A stretch of 64,000 bases of DNA from Anaerolineae bacterium (GTDB lineage: Bacteria > Chloroflexota > Anaerolineae > DUEN01), in NCBI GenBank assembly GCA_025060615.1, contig JANXBS010000008.1, positions 1-64,000 on the forward strand, given 5' to 3'. This document shows, piece after piece, positions 50,601 to 61,453 of this stretch. The position numbers were made by a program, and so were the translations under genes. Positions within the stretch are counted from its first letter, which is position 1; each line of letters opens with the position of its first letter. The notes under the pieces were generated by a model. The model made no database searches. It was not told the origin of the DNA and was given only the letters and a program-made list of their open reading frames with translations.

Positions 50601-52222
50601 CCTGACCCCTTGTCGCGAATGGGCAGCCTATCAACGGCCAACAAGCCATCGAAGATCCAATGATCCAGCAAGGCCTGCCGCAGCTGATCACCCCACAGGA
50701 CAGGGCGCACCCCCTTCCATCGTTCGACCAGGAAAGAACGCAAGGCGTGATTGGCTGCCTCGACAGGGGTATCGGCTACCTCATGCAGCAGCGCAGCAGC
50801 CCGGTAAATACAGAAGCCACCCTGACACGGTCCCATCCCCAATCGCAGGCCGCGTCGGATGTCGTCTAAATCGCGCGTGCCCGTCTCTCGCACAAACGCC
50901 TCGATTTGATCGCGATGAACAAGCTCACACTCGCAAACGAGCTGTCCTCGCCGCCCCTTACGCTCGCGCTCCTCTAGGCGCCGGCCTAGGACATGATAAC
51001 GCCTGTCCTCTGAACCAGGCACGGGCTCCTCGGCTGTACGGCACGGCCGGCGCGTGCCCAATTGCGCGCACACAGCGTCCACCGTGTGCTCGGCCATCAA
51101 CCGATAAGTGGTGAACTTGCCACCGACGATGGAGATAAACCCAGACACGCCATCACGCTGCCGATGATCCATCACCGTGTAGCCGCGAGTGACCGCACGC
51201 AAATCCGCTGGATCAGACAAAGATGCTCCATTAGAACCTTTCTCCCGAGAGGCCGCCTGCCGATTGTGAGCGGGGCGATCTTCATAGAGGGGACGGACAC
51301 CCGCCCAGACGCGCAGAGCTCGCATGCGGGCAAACCCAGGCACTAGCTTTTCGCCCTCCCCCAGCAGCCGCTCGATCTCCCATTGCTCGATAGGATAGCA
51401 ATCGGGGTCATCCACCGGCACCGAAGTAGTGCCAATGATGGAAACAGTATGCACTGGCACTAGGATGTCACCGTCGCCAGGTGGGTGACAGCGGTTAAGG
51501 ATGGTGTTGACAAAGCGATGGTTCATCGCGACCATCGTCCCCTTTGCTGGACGCATGATGATCTCCACGCCGGCCATCGCCGCGATCTGCCCTGCCCATG
51601 CGCCGGCTGCGTTGACGACGCAATCCGCGTACACGACGACCTCCTCATCACGCCGTTCGTCACGGAGCCGGGCGCCTATCACGCGATCCCCTGTGCGCAG
51701 GATCTCCACTACGCGATGGTAATTCCAGATCTTCGCCCCATACGCCCTGGCCGAGGCCGCGTTGGCCGCCACCGCTTCAAACGAATCACAGGCGGCATCG
51801 GGCACCCGAAACGCCCGGCGGATTTGAGGATTGAGCATGGGTTCTTGGCGTAAAGCTTGATTGAGGGTGATCTCCTCAACCGGGATGCCGCAAGCCTGAC
51901 AGGCGACCACCCATTGGTCAGCATAGGAAGGGTCATCCCATGGGGTCACGACGAAGAGGCCGCCGAGGTCCTCGATACAATGCGGGATGATACGACGCAG
52001 GATCCAGTTCTCAGCGATGCACTCGCGAGCTGAGACGGGATCCTTGACGGCGTAGCGGCCACCGGAATGCAGAAGGCCGTGATAGCGCCCGGTAGTGCCG
52101 TTGGCCAGGTCGGCTTTCTCGACCAGCACTGCGCGAAAGCCTCGCATAGCCAGGTCGCGGATTACACCCGTGCCAGTAGCACCGCCACCGATGACTAAGA
52201 TCTCAGTATCTTCACGCCGCAC
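50597..52222 (-). CDS. glpA: Anaerobic glycerol-3-phosphate dehydrogenase, catalytic subunit A
   Basis: 541 residues. FAD-binding start ILVIGGGATGTGVIRDLAMRGF, substrate region DLANGTTGRYHGLLHSGGRYAVKD, and YTVMDHRQRDGVSGFISIVGGKFTTYRLMAEH. The C-terminal BFD-like [2Fe-2S] domain CECELVHRDQI ... GMGPCQGGFCIYRA (about 440-500) marks it as GlpA and not GlpD. It oxidises glycerol-3-phosphate to DHAP. A promoter lies at 52283-52311. Confidence 0.95.
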   Translation of the reverse strand: MRREDTEILVIGGGATGTGVIRDLAMRGFRAVLVEKADLANGTTGRYHGLLHSGGRYAVKDPVSARECIAENWILRRIIPHCIEDLGGLFVVTPWDDPSYADQWVVACQACGIPVEEITLNQALRQEPMLNPQIRRAFRVPDAACDSFEAVAANAASARAYGAKIWNYHRVVEILRTGDRVIGARLRDERRDEEVVVYADCVVNAAGAWAGQIAAMAGVEIIMRPAKGTMVAMNHRFVNTILNRCHPPGDGDILVPVHTVSIIGTTSVPVDDPDCYPIEQWEIERLLGEGEKLVPGFARMRALRVWAGVRPLYEDRPAHNRQAASREKGSNGASLSDPADLRAVTRGYTVMDHRQRDGVSGFISIVGGKFTTYRLMAEHTVDAVCAQLGTRRPCRTAEEPVPGSEDRRYHVLGRRLEERERKGRRGQLVCECELVHRDQIEAFVRETGTRDLDDIRRGLRLGMGPCQGGFCIYRAAALLHEVADTPVEAANHALRSFLVERWKGVRPVLWGDQLRQALLDHWIFDGLLAVDRLPIRDKGSG

Positions 52223-52282
52223 AGGTGACTTCCCCCCGCCCTCTACGCAAACTGTAGCACGCGGAAAAAGGAATGTGTTGTG

Positions 52283-52311
52283 ATTATACCACGCTGATGG
52301 CTATTGCTCAA
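52283..52311 (-). promoter_or_regulatory. Promoter of the glpA operon
   Basis: Minus strand TTGAGC (52306-52311), 17-base spacer, TATAAT (52283-52288), about 60 bases before glpA. Confidence 0.75.
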
Positions 52312-52352
52312 CCGTCATGACCAGGAAGCCGTGGAAAAAAAGAGGGAGTTTA

Positions 52353-52988
52353 TCAGTTAGCTAGCTTTGGCTCAGAAGGAGGGGTGAAGGAGAAAGAACA
52401 GGTTGGGGCACCATTGACCCACAATTGAATCGGCTTGACCTCGTCAGACAAAATCTCGCTGAGCATGACCTGATCTAGCATACACACCTCAGCATGAACC
52501 TGGACGACACAGGCATAGGGACAGTTGCCCAGCTCCAATGTCCATTGGTCGCCTTCTTGGGTGAATTGGGCTAGGTATCCCCGGCTCGTCAAGAAGTCGG
52601 CCACCTCCTGGAAGTGCTCTGCCACAGACTGCCCCGGCCGGCGTTGGGGAGCTTCAGCGGCCAGCTCCTTACCAATGCGTTCACACAGTCGGATTACCTG
52701 TGCTGGCATCAGCAACGTCTTGATCTCCCGTAGCAGCCCGTTGACCAGCCGGTCATAGCCTTGGGGGAACACGCTCAGGGCCTGAGAAGTTAAGCCATAG
52801 AGCAACCCTGGGCGTCCTACTCCAGTTGGCGTGGCAGTACCCAGCGCTGCGACTAATCCATTGCGCTCTAAGACGCGCAGGTGATGGCGCGTGGCGCTAC
52901 GGGACAACTCCAGAGCATTGGCCAAATCGCTAACCGTGCTGGGACCGTTGCGTTTTAGGATCTGCAAGATCAACTCCTTGTTATCCAC
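52353..52988 (-). CDS. Winged-helix regulator with C-terminal cysteine cluster (SufR/ArsR-like)
   Basis: 211 residues. N-terminal helix-turn-helix ILQILKRNGPSTVSDLANALELSRSATRHHLRVLERNGLV. The C-terminal part carries NCPYACVVQVHAEVCMLDQ and APTCSFSF, i.e. several Cys in the spacing used by SufR-type iron-sulfur sensors. It might sense Fe-S status or redox and control glpABC just downstream or the Fe-S genes elsewhere. A GTG at 52988 (start of VDNKELI) is preferred over TTG at 53003. Confidence 0.82.
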   Translation of the reverse strand: MDNKELILQILKRNGPSTVSDLANALELSRSATRHHLRVLERNGLVAALGTATPTGVGRPGLLYGLTSQALSVFPQGYDRLVNGLLREIKTLLMPAQVIRLCERIGKELAAEAPQRRPGQSVAEHFQEVADFLTSRGYLAQFTQEGDQWTLELGNCPYACVVQVHAEVCMLDQVMLSEILSDEVKPIQLWVNGAPTCSFSFTPPSEPKLAN

Positions 52989-53017
52989 CTTCCCACCCCA
53001 CAATTTTCTGTCAAGCT

Positions 53018-53046
53018 ATTATATCATTTTTTCCTCTGGCTGGCTA
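53018..53046 (-). promoter_or_regulatory. Promoter of the SufR/ArsR-like regulator gene
   Basis: Minus strand TAGCCA (53041-53046), 17-base spacer, TATAAT (53018-53023), 30 bases before the start. Confidence 0.6.
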
Positions 53047-53132
53047 GTAGCGGGATAACGTTTCTACAAAACCGATGAGATAGCCCTCTAGGCGAAATTT
53101 GACAAGGTTCAACTCTTGGCATAAGCTACAGC

Positions 53133-53152
53133 GTAGTTAGATACATAACTAC
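53133..53152. promoter_or_regulatory. Palindromic operator upstream of the TrmB-type regulator
   Basis: A perfect 7-bp inverted repeat GTAGTTA-N6-TAACTAC. It lies 46 bases before the ATG and downstream of a TTGACA at 53099-53104, which may be the -35 box. It is a likely self-regulation site. Confidence 0.7.
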
Positions 53153-53198
53153 TATTAACCCTTCCCTAGTGCAATCCATTGGAAGAGTTGCACCATTT

Positions 53199-53993
53199 AT
53201 GGACGTGATCAAGGGGTTACAAGAGCTGGGGTTTTCCGAATACGAAGCCAAGGCATATGTAGGCTTGCTACGCAAGAGCCCGGTTACTGGCTATGAGTTA
53301 AGCAAGTTGTCTGGTGTTCCTCGCTCAATGATTTACGAGGTGCTAAGCCGGCTGGCCGCTCGTGGGGCTGTACTCAGCGCCATTTCCGAGGGCGTCACCC
53401 AGTACATGCCTGTGCCCGCCGATGAGCTGTTGGATCGACTACACGAAGCATATCACGCCCGGGTGGAAGCAGTACGGCGTGAGCTGGACGGGCTGACACC
53501 CGGTGGCCAGGTGGATTACGTCTGGAACCTCGAAGGGTATGACAACATCATCGCTCGAGCGCGTGAGATGATTGAATCGGCGCGGGATCGCATCCACGTG
53601 GCCCTGCTCCCGGAAACCTTCCCAGATCTAGCAAATGCGTTGACGGAAGCCGCCCAGCGCGGGGTGTGTATCATCATCAACACGACCGAGCCGCTCGACT
53701 TCCCGGTTGGACGTGTGGCCGTCACACCATTGGTGGCCGATGACGCCGGCCAGATGGGCACACTAGGGCTGATGCTGGTGGTGGACGGCCAAGAGGCACT
53801 CATCAGCGAGTGCCTAGAGGCCGTGGGGGCGCGAGCCTCTTGGACCCGTAACCCGTTGCTGACCTTTGTGGTTGAACACCACATGCGGATTGACATGCAC
53901 ATGCCACACATCGTTCATCTGCTGGGAGACCGCCTCCTGGACATCGTGGATGAGATGGATCGAAATCTGTTTGCGCCATTGTTCAGGCAGTAG
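53199..53993 (+). CDS. TrmB-family transcriptional regulator
   Basis: 264 residues. N-terminal winged helix: LQELGFSEYEAKAYVGLLRKSPVTGYELSKLSGVPRSMIYEVLSRLAARGAV. The effector domain (about 105-260) has the TrmB pattern VWNLEGYDNIIARAREMIESARDRIHVAL and ends in a helical region. The ATG at 53199 is preferred to GTG 53169, since the domain begins at MDVIKGLQELG. It is followed by an ABC export operon 5 bases after its stop and probably controls it. Confidence 0.9.
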   Translation: MDVIKGLQELGFSEYEAKAYVGLLRKSPVTGYELSKLSGVPRSMIYEVLSRLAARGAVLSAISEGVTQYMPVPADELLDRLHEAYHARVEAVRRELDGLTPGGQVDYVWNLEGYDNIIARAREMIESARDRIHVALLPETFPDLANALTEAAQRGVCIIINTTEPLDFPVGRVAVTPLVADDAGQMGTLGLMLVVDGQEALISECLEAVGARASWTRNPLLTFVVEHHMRIDMHMPHIVHLLGDRLLDIVDEMDRNLFAPLFRQ

Positions 53994-53998
53994 GTAAG

Positions 53999-56251
53999 AT
54001 GATCATCCGTAACCTGATCCGTCGGCGCGTGCGCTCGTTTCTGACCTCGGTCGGCATCGCCATCGGCGTGGCTGCGGTGGTGTCGCTGGGCGCGATGGCC
54101 GAGGCCATAATCCAGAACTATGGCGATCTCTTCAGCGGCAGTGAGGCCGACTTGCTGGTCATGCAGAAGGGAGCCATCGAGGCCAGCTTGAGCTCGCTAG
54201 ACGAAGTATTGGGCGAGCGTCTGGCAGCGCTGCCAGATGTCGAAAGCGTGGACCCTGGGGTAATGGCCTATGTCTCCACGGAGGGGCTGCCGTTCCTGAT
54301 GGTCCTGGGCTATGAACCCCAATCACCGGCAATGGAACACTTTCGCATCGTCGAAGGTGAGCCGGTGCGCAGCCCGCGGCAGATCGCCCTAGGTCGGCGT
54401 GCTATGGAGAGCCTAAACAAACGGATCGGTGATACAGTGCGCATTTATGGCATCCCTTTTCGTGTTGTTGGCGTCTACGAGACTGGGCAAGCGTTGGAAG
54501 AGTCGGGCGGGGTAGTTGTCCTAGCCGATGCCCAGGAGATCGCCCAAAAGCCACGCAAGGTGAGCCTGTTCCAGGTTCGACTGCGTCCCCAGGCACTCAA
54601 GCGCATGGACACTGTGATCGAGCGTATCGAGCGCATGATGCCGGACGTCTCAGTGTCGCGGGCAGCCTCATACACCGAGGAGATGGAATGGGCGAACGCG
54701 ATCTATGGCTTCGCCTGGGGTGTGTCCTTCCTCGCCATCATTGTGGGGGGCCTGGGCATGATGAACACCATGGTTATGAGCGTCTATGAGCGTACGCGCG
54801 AGATCGGGGTGTTACGAGCGTTAGGGTGGCATCGCCGACGCGTGTTAGGCTTGATCCTGGGCGAAGCATTGGCGCTGAGCACCATTGGCGGGGTGGCCGG
54901 CCTCGCCTTGGGCGTTCTGTTGTCTCGACTGGTGACGATGATCCCTGGCTTTGGAGCCTGGCTCGAGGGAGTGGTTACCCCTCGCCTATTCCTGCAGGGG
55001 ATGATCACAGCTTGGGTGCTAGGGCTGGTAGGAGGGCTCTATCCCGCCTGGCGAGGGGCGAACTTGCAGCCGATAGAAGCGCTGCGCTATGAGGGCGGCC
55101 TGGGCAGCGGCGACCTGGGTGATGGCCGGTGGGCTCGGCTCATGCGTCACGCGCCCATGGCTTTGCGCAACCTGGCTCGACGTAAGACCCGCACGATCCT
55201 AACTGCTCTCGGCATCGGCGTGGGCGTGGCAGCGTTGGTGGCGCTGGGAGCCATCACCGAGGGCCTGATCCAGCAATTGAATCAGTTCGTCAGCTCAGGC
55301 GGCACCGGTGACATCACGGTGATGCAGGCGGATGTGCCCGACATGTCCCTTTCCACAATTGACGAACGGGTGGGCCGCGCCATCGCCGCCATGCCGGAGG
55401 TCGAGTCGGTCTCAGAGATGCTGCTCGGCTTCGTCATAAGCGAGCAACTGCCGCTGTTCATCGTGACCGGACTGGACCTCAACTCGTCGGCCATCCGCCA
55501 CTACAAGATCGTCGAAGGGCGAGGCATCCATCGTCCCAACGAGATCATCGTCGGACGCCTGGCTGCCGAGAACTACAAACTGCGTGTGGGAGATAGCCTT
55601 CAGCTTTACCAAAACCGCTATCGCATCGTCGGCATCTATGAAACCGGTGTAGCCTGGGAGGAGAGCGGGGGGATCCTCGGCCTGCGGGAGGCGCAGGCGC
55701 TGCTGAACCGGCCGCGCCAGGTCAGCTTCTTGCTGGTAGACGTGCGCGACCCCCAACGGGCCAGGCTGGTACAGGAGGCGATCAACCGGCGCTTCCCCGA
55801 TTTGAAGGCCTCACTCTCCAGCGAGTTCGCTCAGAACACGCAAGACATGCAGCAGACCGAGGCCATTGCCCAGGCCATCATCGCGCTAGCAGTGGTGATC
55901 GGCAGCGTTGTCGTCACTAACACGATGATCATGACGGTCATGGAGCGAACGCGGGAGATCGGCACGCTGCGCGCGCTGGGATGGCGTCAGCGGCGGGTAA
56001 TGGGCGTGATCCTCCATGAGTCGGCGGTGTTGGGCCTGGTGAGCGCAGTAGTAGGGCTCGTGCTGGGCATCGGGCTGGCACAACTGTTGTCGCTCATCCC
56101 AGGCGCGCAGATGTACACAGTCACCGCGTATCACCCCCGCTTGTTCGCTCAGGCACTGGGGCTAGCTTTGATTTTAGGAGTGATCGGGGGCGCCTACCCA
56201 GCCTGGCGGGCGGCACGTCTGAGCCCGGTGGAAGCATTAAGGTACGAGTAA
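53999..56251 (+). CDS. Tandem-fused MacB/FtsX-type ABC permease
   Basis: 750 residues made of two complete permease units in one chain. Unit 1 (1-365): LIRRRVRSFLTSVGIAIGVAAVVSLGAMAEAI, a MacB periplasmic core, a three-span FtsX domain with TREIGVLRALGWHRRRVLGLILGEALALS and the end YPAWRGANLQPIEALRYEGG. Unit 2 (about 382-750) repeats the same order, ending YPAWRAARLSPVEALRYE. Most organisms pair two single units; here they are joined. It works with the following adaptor and ATPase. Confidence 0.93.
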   Translation: MIIRNLIRRRVRSFLTSVGIAIGVAAVVSLGAMAEAIIQNYGDLFSGSEADLLVMQKGAIEASLSSLDEVLGERLAALPDVESVDPGVMAYVSTEGLPFLMVLGYEPQSPAMEHFRIVEGEPVRSPRQIALGRRAMESLNKRIGDTVRIYGIPFRVVGVYETGQALEESGGVVVLADAQEIAQKPRKVSLFQVRLRPQALKRMDTVIERIERMMPDVSVSRAASYTEEMEWANAIYGFAWGVSFLAIIVGGLGMMNTMVMSVYERTREIGVLRALGWHRRRVLGLILGEALALSTIGGVAGLALGVLLSRLVTMIPGFGAWLEGVVTPRLFLQGMITAWVLGLVGGLYPAWRGANLQPIEALRYEGGLGSGDLGDGRWARLMRHAPMALRNLARRKTRTILTALGIGVGVAALVALGAITEGLIQQLNQFVSSGGTGDITVMQADVPDMSLSTIDERVGRAIAAMPEVESVSEMLLGFVISEQLPLFIVTGLDLNSSAIRHYKIVEGRGIHRPNEIIVGRLAAENYKLRVGDSLQLYQNRYRIVGIYETGVAWEESGGILGLREAQALLNRPRQVSFLLVDVRDPQRARLVQEAINRRFPDLKASLSSEFAQNTQDMQQTEAIAQAIIALAVVIGSVVVTNTMIMTVMERTREIGTLRALGWRQRRVMGVILHESAVLGLVSAVVGLVLGIGLAQLLSLIPGAQMYTVTAYHPRLFAQALGLALILGVIGGAYPAWRAARLSPVEALRYE

Positions 56252-56337
56252 GCATGGGGAACGTCGGACATAGAACATAGAGCGATTCGCTATTCGCTTT
56301 AGGCCCTACACCTTACGAAGCACGAAGAGGATTCACT

Positions 56338-57561
56338 ATGACACGCTCAACACGACTTCACCTCTTTATCGTTTTGGCTGCGAGCGTTCTGTTGGTTAGC
56401 TGCGCTGCGCCGGCCAAAGGCCAGGCCCCGGCGACGCCCACCGTACAGGACGAGGCTACTGAGCTGGAGGGAGTGATCTGGGCCTCAGGCGATGTCGTCC
56501 CAGTTCGGTGGGCCCACCTCAGCTTTGAGACGGGCGGGCGCGTGGCAGAGGTCTCAGTCGAGGAGGGCGACCAGGTTCAGGCAGGGCAAGTGTTAGCTCG
56601 GCTGCACGCGCCCGATCTAGAGCAGGCAGTGCGTGGGGCGGAGGCGTCGCTGGCCTCGGCGCAAGCTGAACTGGCTCGCGTGCAGGCCGGCCCCCGGCCG
56701 CAAGAGCTCGCTGCAGCCGAAGCGGCCGCCCACATGGCCGATGCAGGGGTCGCCCGCGCGCAGGCAGCCTTGGAGCGAGCGCAGGCGGAGCTCCGCCGCT
56801 TGAAGGCAGGGGCAAAGCCTGAAGAGCTGACGGCTGCACAGGCGCGCATGGAGCAGGCGGCTGCGGCGGTGCGCCAGGCGCAGGCGGCGTATGATCGCGT
56901 AGCGGGCCAGCCAGATGTGGCGGCGCGGCCGGAGGCTCTGGCGTTGGAGCAGGCGACGCAGGAATACGTGATCGCCAGAGCCCAGTATGAGGCACTGGCC
57001 CGCGGCGCTACTGCGGAGGAGATCGCCATCGCCGAGGCCCAAGTGAAAGCCGCGCAGGCGGATCTCAAGGCGGCCCAGGCTGCGGCAGCGGAAGCTTATG
57101 CTCGTTTAGAGCTGCTGCGCGCCGGCGCTCGCCCGGAGGATGTGGCCGTAGCGCAGGCAGCGGTGGCGCAGGCTGAGGCTGCGCTGGAGCGAGCGCGCGT
57201 CGCCCTTCACCAGGCGCTGTTAATCGCCCCGTATGATGGCACCATCGGCACGGTTTGGGTACGAGAAGGGGAGACGGTCATCCCCGGCCAGCCGGCGATG
57301 ACCATCGGCGACCTGTCCACCCTGCGTGTGGAGGTCACGGACCTGCGGGAGACGGACGTGGCGCGCGTCCGAGAAGGGCAGGAGGTAGAAGTGACCTTCG
57401 ACGCGTTGCCCAACGAGACATTCCGAGGCATCATCACCCGTATCTCGCCCATGGCCCGTGAAGAGAAGGGCAGTTCCAACTATACGGCTGTTGTCACGCT
57501 GGATCGAGTGGATCCCAGATTGCGATGGGGGATGACCGCGTTTGTGAACATCAAGCCATAG
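56338..57561 (+). CDS. HlyD/MacA-type adaptor lipoprotein
   Basis: 407 residues. Lipobox LLVSC after an N-terminal signal, lipoyl half GGRVAEVSVEEGDQVQAGQVLARL, an extremely Ala/Glu/Gln-rich coiled-coil hairpin (about 95-285), lipoyl half LIAPYDGTIGTVWVREGETV, beta-barrel ending LRWGMTAFVNIKP. The coiled coil contains repeats of the form L-x-A-G-x-x-P-E-E-L. It has an ATG start. It is middle gene of the permease-adaptor-ATPase unit. Confidence 0.91.
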   Translation: MTRSTRLHLFIVLAASVLLVSCAAPAKGQAPATPTVQDEATELEGVIWASGDVVPVRWAHLSFETGGRVAEVSVEEGDQVQAGQVLARLHAPDLEQAVRGAEASLASAQAELARVQAGPRPQELAAAEAAAHMADAGVARAQAALERAQAELRRLKAGAKPEELTAAQARMEQAAAAVRQAQAAYDRVAGQPDVAARPEALALEQATQEYVIARAQYEALARGATAEEIAIAEAQVKAAQADLKAAQAAAAEAYARLELLRAGARPEDVAVAQAAVAQAEAALERARVALHQALLIAPYDGTIGTVWVREGETVIPGQPAMTIGDLSTLRVEVTDLRETDVARVREGQEVEVTFDALPNETFRGIITRISPMAREEKGSSNYTAVVTLDRVDPRLRWGMTAFVNIKP

Positions 57562-57572
57562 GGAATCAGCTC

Positions 57573-58418
57573 ATGAGCGCTGAGGCATTGATCGAGACGA
57601 TTCACCTCACCAAAATCTACGGTGACGGGGCTGGCGTGCGCGCGCTGGACGACGTGACGTTGACGGTGAATCGCGGCGAGATGGTAGCCGTGATGGGACC
57701 ATCAGGCTCGGGCAAATCCACACTGCTGAATCTGATCGGCGCGCTGGATCGGCCTACGGAGGGGCAGGTGCTAGTCAATGGCCAAGATTTGGCGCAGGTG
57801 CGAGACCTAGACGCGTTTCGGGCCCGCACTGTGGGGTTTGTGTTTCAGCTTCATAATCTATTGCCGACGTTGACGGCTTTGGAGAACGTGGAAGTGCCCA
57901 TGCTTGGCCAGCCGATTCCGGCGCGAGAGCGTAGACAACGCGCGCGGGAGCTGTTGGAGCGGGTAGGGTTGGGACATCGGTTGCACCACTTGCCCAGCCA
58001 ATTGAGCGGCGGCGAGCGGCAGCGCGTTGCTGTCGCCCGCGCCCTGGCCAATCATCCGCCGCTGATCCTAGCTGATGAGCCTACGGGCAGCTTGGATTCG
58101 CAATCAGGGGCTGAGATTATGACGTTACTACAGCACCTGAACCGCGAGCAGGGAGTGACGATCGTAGTGGTTACCCACGATCCACGGGTCGCCCGCAGCA
58201 CCCAACGCATCCTGACCATGCGCGATGGCCGTATCGTAGACGATCATCGCGTGCGCGACCCGCTGGTGGAGGATTTGCGTGATCTGGCACGCTCACAGCT
58301 TGGGCAGTTATTGTTGAGAGGTCAGGCGGAGCAACTCTCCCGCTTGGGGGTGGATGTGGATGGGCATTGGGAGGAATCGGCGCGCGCCTTACGTGAGCTT
58401 CTCCGCCGCGCCATGTAG
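57573..58418 (+). CDS. MacB/LolD-type ABC ATPase
   Basis: 281 residues. Walker A GPSGSGKST, Q-loop FVFQLHNLLPTLTALENVEV, signature LSGGERQR, Walker B LILADEPTGSLD, H-loop VTHDPR. About 50 residues beyond the usual end (DLRDLARSQLGQLLLRGQAEQLSRL and onward) form a helical tail. ATG at 57573, 11 bases after the adaptor stop; the longer frame starts within the adaptor gene. It ends the TrmB-controlled operon. Confidence 0.92.
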   Translation: MSAEALIETIHLTKIYGDGAGVRALDDVTLTVNRGEMVAVMGPSGSGKSTLLNLIGALDRPTEGQVLVNGQDLAQVRDLDAFRARTVGFVFQLHNLLPTLTALENVEVPMLGQPIPARERRQRARELLERVGLGHRLHHLPSQLSGGERQRVAVARALANHPPLILADEPTGSLDSQSGAEIMTLLQHLNREQGVTIVVVTHDPRVARSTQRILTMRDGRIVDDHRVRDPLVEDLRDLARSQLGQLLLRGQAEQLSRLGVDVDGHWEESARALRELLRRAM

Positions 58419-58725
58419 GGTCCACTCGCGTTGGCGGTGCAGGCCGACGTTTCCAATGTGCACCGATTGGCCATCTACGAGGGCCTCCATTGCGTAAGGA
58501 ACTCATCTCGCTTGTCCAATTAGCCCTCGACTCTCCTATGTTGAAACCACAGTCAAGGCAGCCTTTTCTGCTTGCTATCTCTACCCGAGGGATAGAGGTA
58601 CTCCGGTAACTTCCTGGCCACTTGGGCATCTTGGCGTCCGCTGTTATAATTTCTAGGTGTCAAGCGGCGCTCAACTAAGGGATGGGCTCCTTAGAGCTAG
58701 GCAGCGAGGCCTGACGGTGATCTCA
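58419..58725. other. Intergenic stretch with hairpins and a promoter
   Basis: About 307 bases without a gene. A 7-bp inverted repeat (CGGTGCA 58435-58441 / TGCACCG 58459-58465) may mark the operon end. A second hairpin lies at 58579-58597 (CTCTACCC / GGG-A-TAGAG). A -10 TATAAT lies at 58645-58650 with a weak TTGGGC at 58622-58627. Confidence 0.55.
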
Positions 58726-59382
58726 ATGCGTATCCTGACGATCAGCGACCAGATCGAGCTGTCACTTTACCATCCATCCATCCGCGCGCGCTTGGGACGG
58801 ATTGATCTGGTGCTGAGCTGCGGGGATTTGCCATTTTATTACATAGACTTCGTTTGCAGCCTGCTCGGCGCGCCGTGCTACTATGTGTTTGGCAATCATG
58901 CGCAAGGGCTGGAACACAGCCTGTACCCGCCGGCTCCGCCCTCGGCAGGTGTGAACCTCGATGGCCGGCTGGTTTGCGAGCGAGGACTATTAATCGCCGG
59001 CCTAGAAGGAGCTCGCCGATACAACAATAACCCACGCTTTCAATACACGGATAACGAGATGTGGCTGAAAGTGATTTCCCTAATACCTCAACTCCTACGA
59101 GCCCGCGCCCGTTATGGGCGGTTCCTAGACATCCTGATCACCCATGCACCTCCACTGGGCATCCACGACGGGCCCGATCGAGCGCACCAGGGGTTCTCCT
59201 CCTTCTTGGCGTTCATGCGCTGGTTCCGGCCGCGCTACCTCATCCACGGCCATAAACACGTTTACGGCCGCGGAGAGGTCACCGAGACTCGATATCATGA
59301 TACCATCGTCATCAACACGTTTGGGTTCCGTCTCATCGAAATCGAACAGGGCGCCTGTGAACGAGCCCTTCACGTTCGTTAA
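58726..59382 (+). CDS. Calcineurin-like metallophosphoesterase
   Basis: 218 residues: MRILTISDQIELSLY, LVLSCGDLPFYYIDF, CYYVFGNHAQGL, ILITHAPPLGIHD and IHGHKHVYGR, the five metal-site motifs. The first motif reads SDQ where most members have DxH, so the first metal site may be changed. Substrate unknown. ATG at 58726 is preferred because it begins the first beta strand; the longer frame to 58657 reads the promoter region. Confidence 0.85.
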   Translation: MRILTISDQIELSLYHPSIRARLGRIDLVLSCGDLPFYYIDFVCSLLGAPCYYVFGNHAQGLEHSLYPPAPPSAGVNLDGRLVCERGLLIAGLEGARRYNNNPRFQYTDNEMWLKVISLIPQLLRARARYGRFLDILITHAPPLGIHDGPDRAHQGFSSFLAFMRWFRPRYLIHGHKHVYGRGEVTETRYHDTIVINTFGFRLIEIEQGACERALHVR

Positions 59383-59422
59383 ATATCCGGGAGGCTCTCC
59401 CTTGACGTGAGGGATAAACATC

Positions 59423-61425
<2,003 letters not shown>

Positions 61426-61453
61426 CGACGCCGAGGGTTAAGGTTCAGAGACG

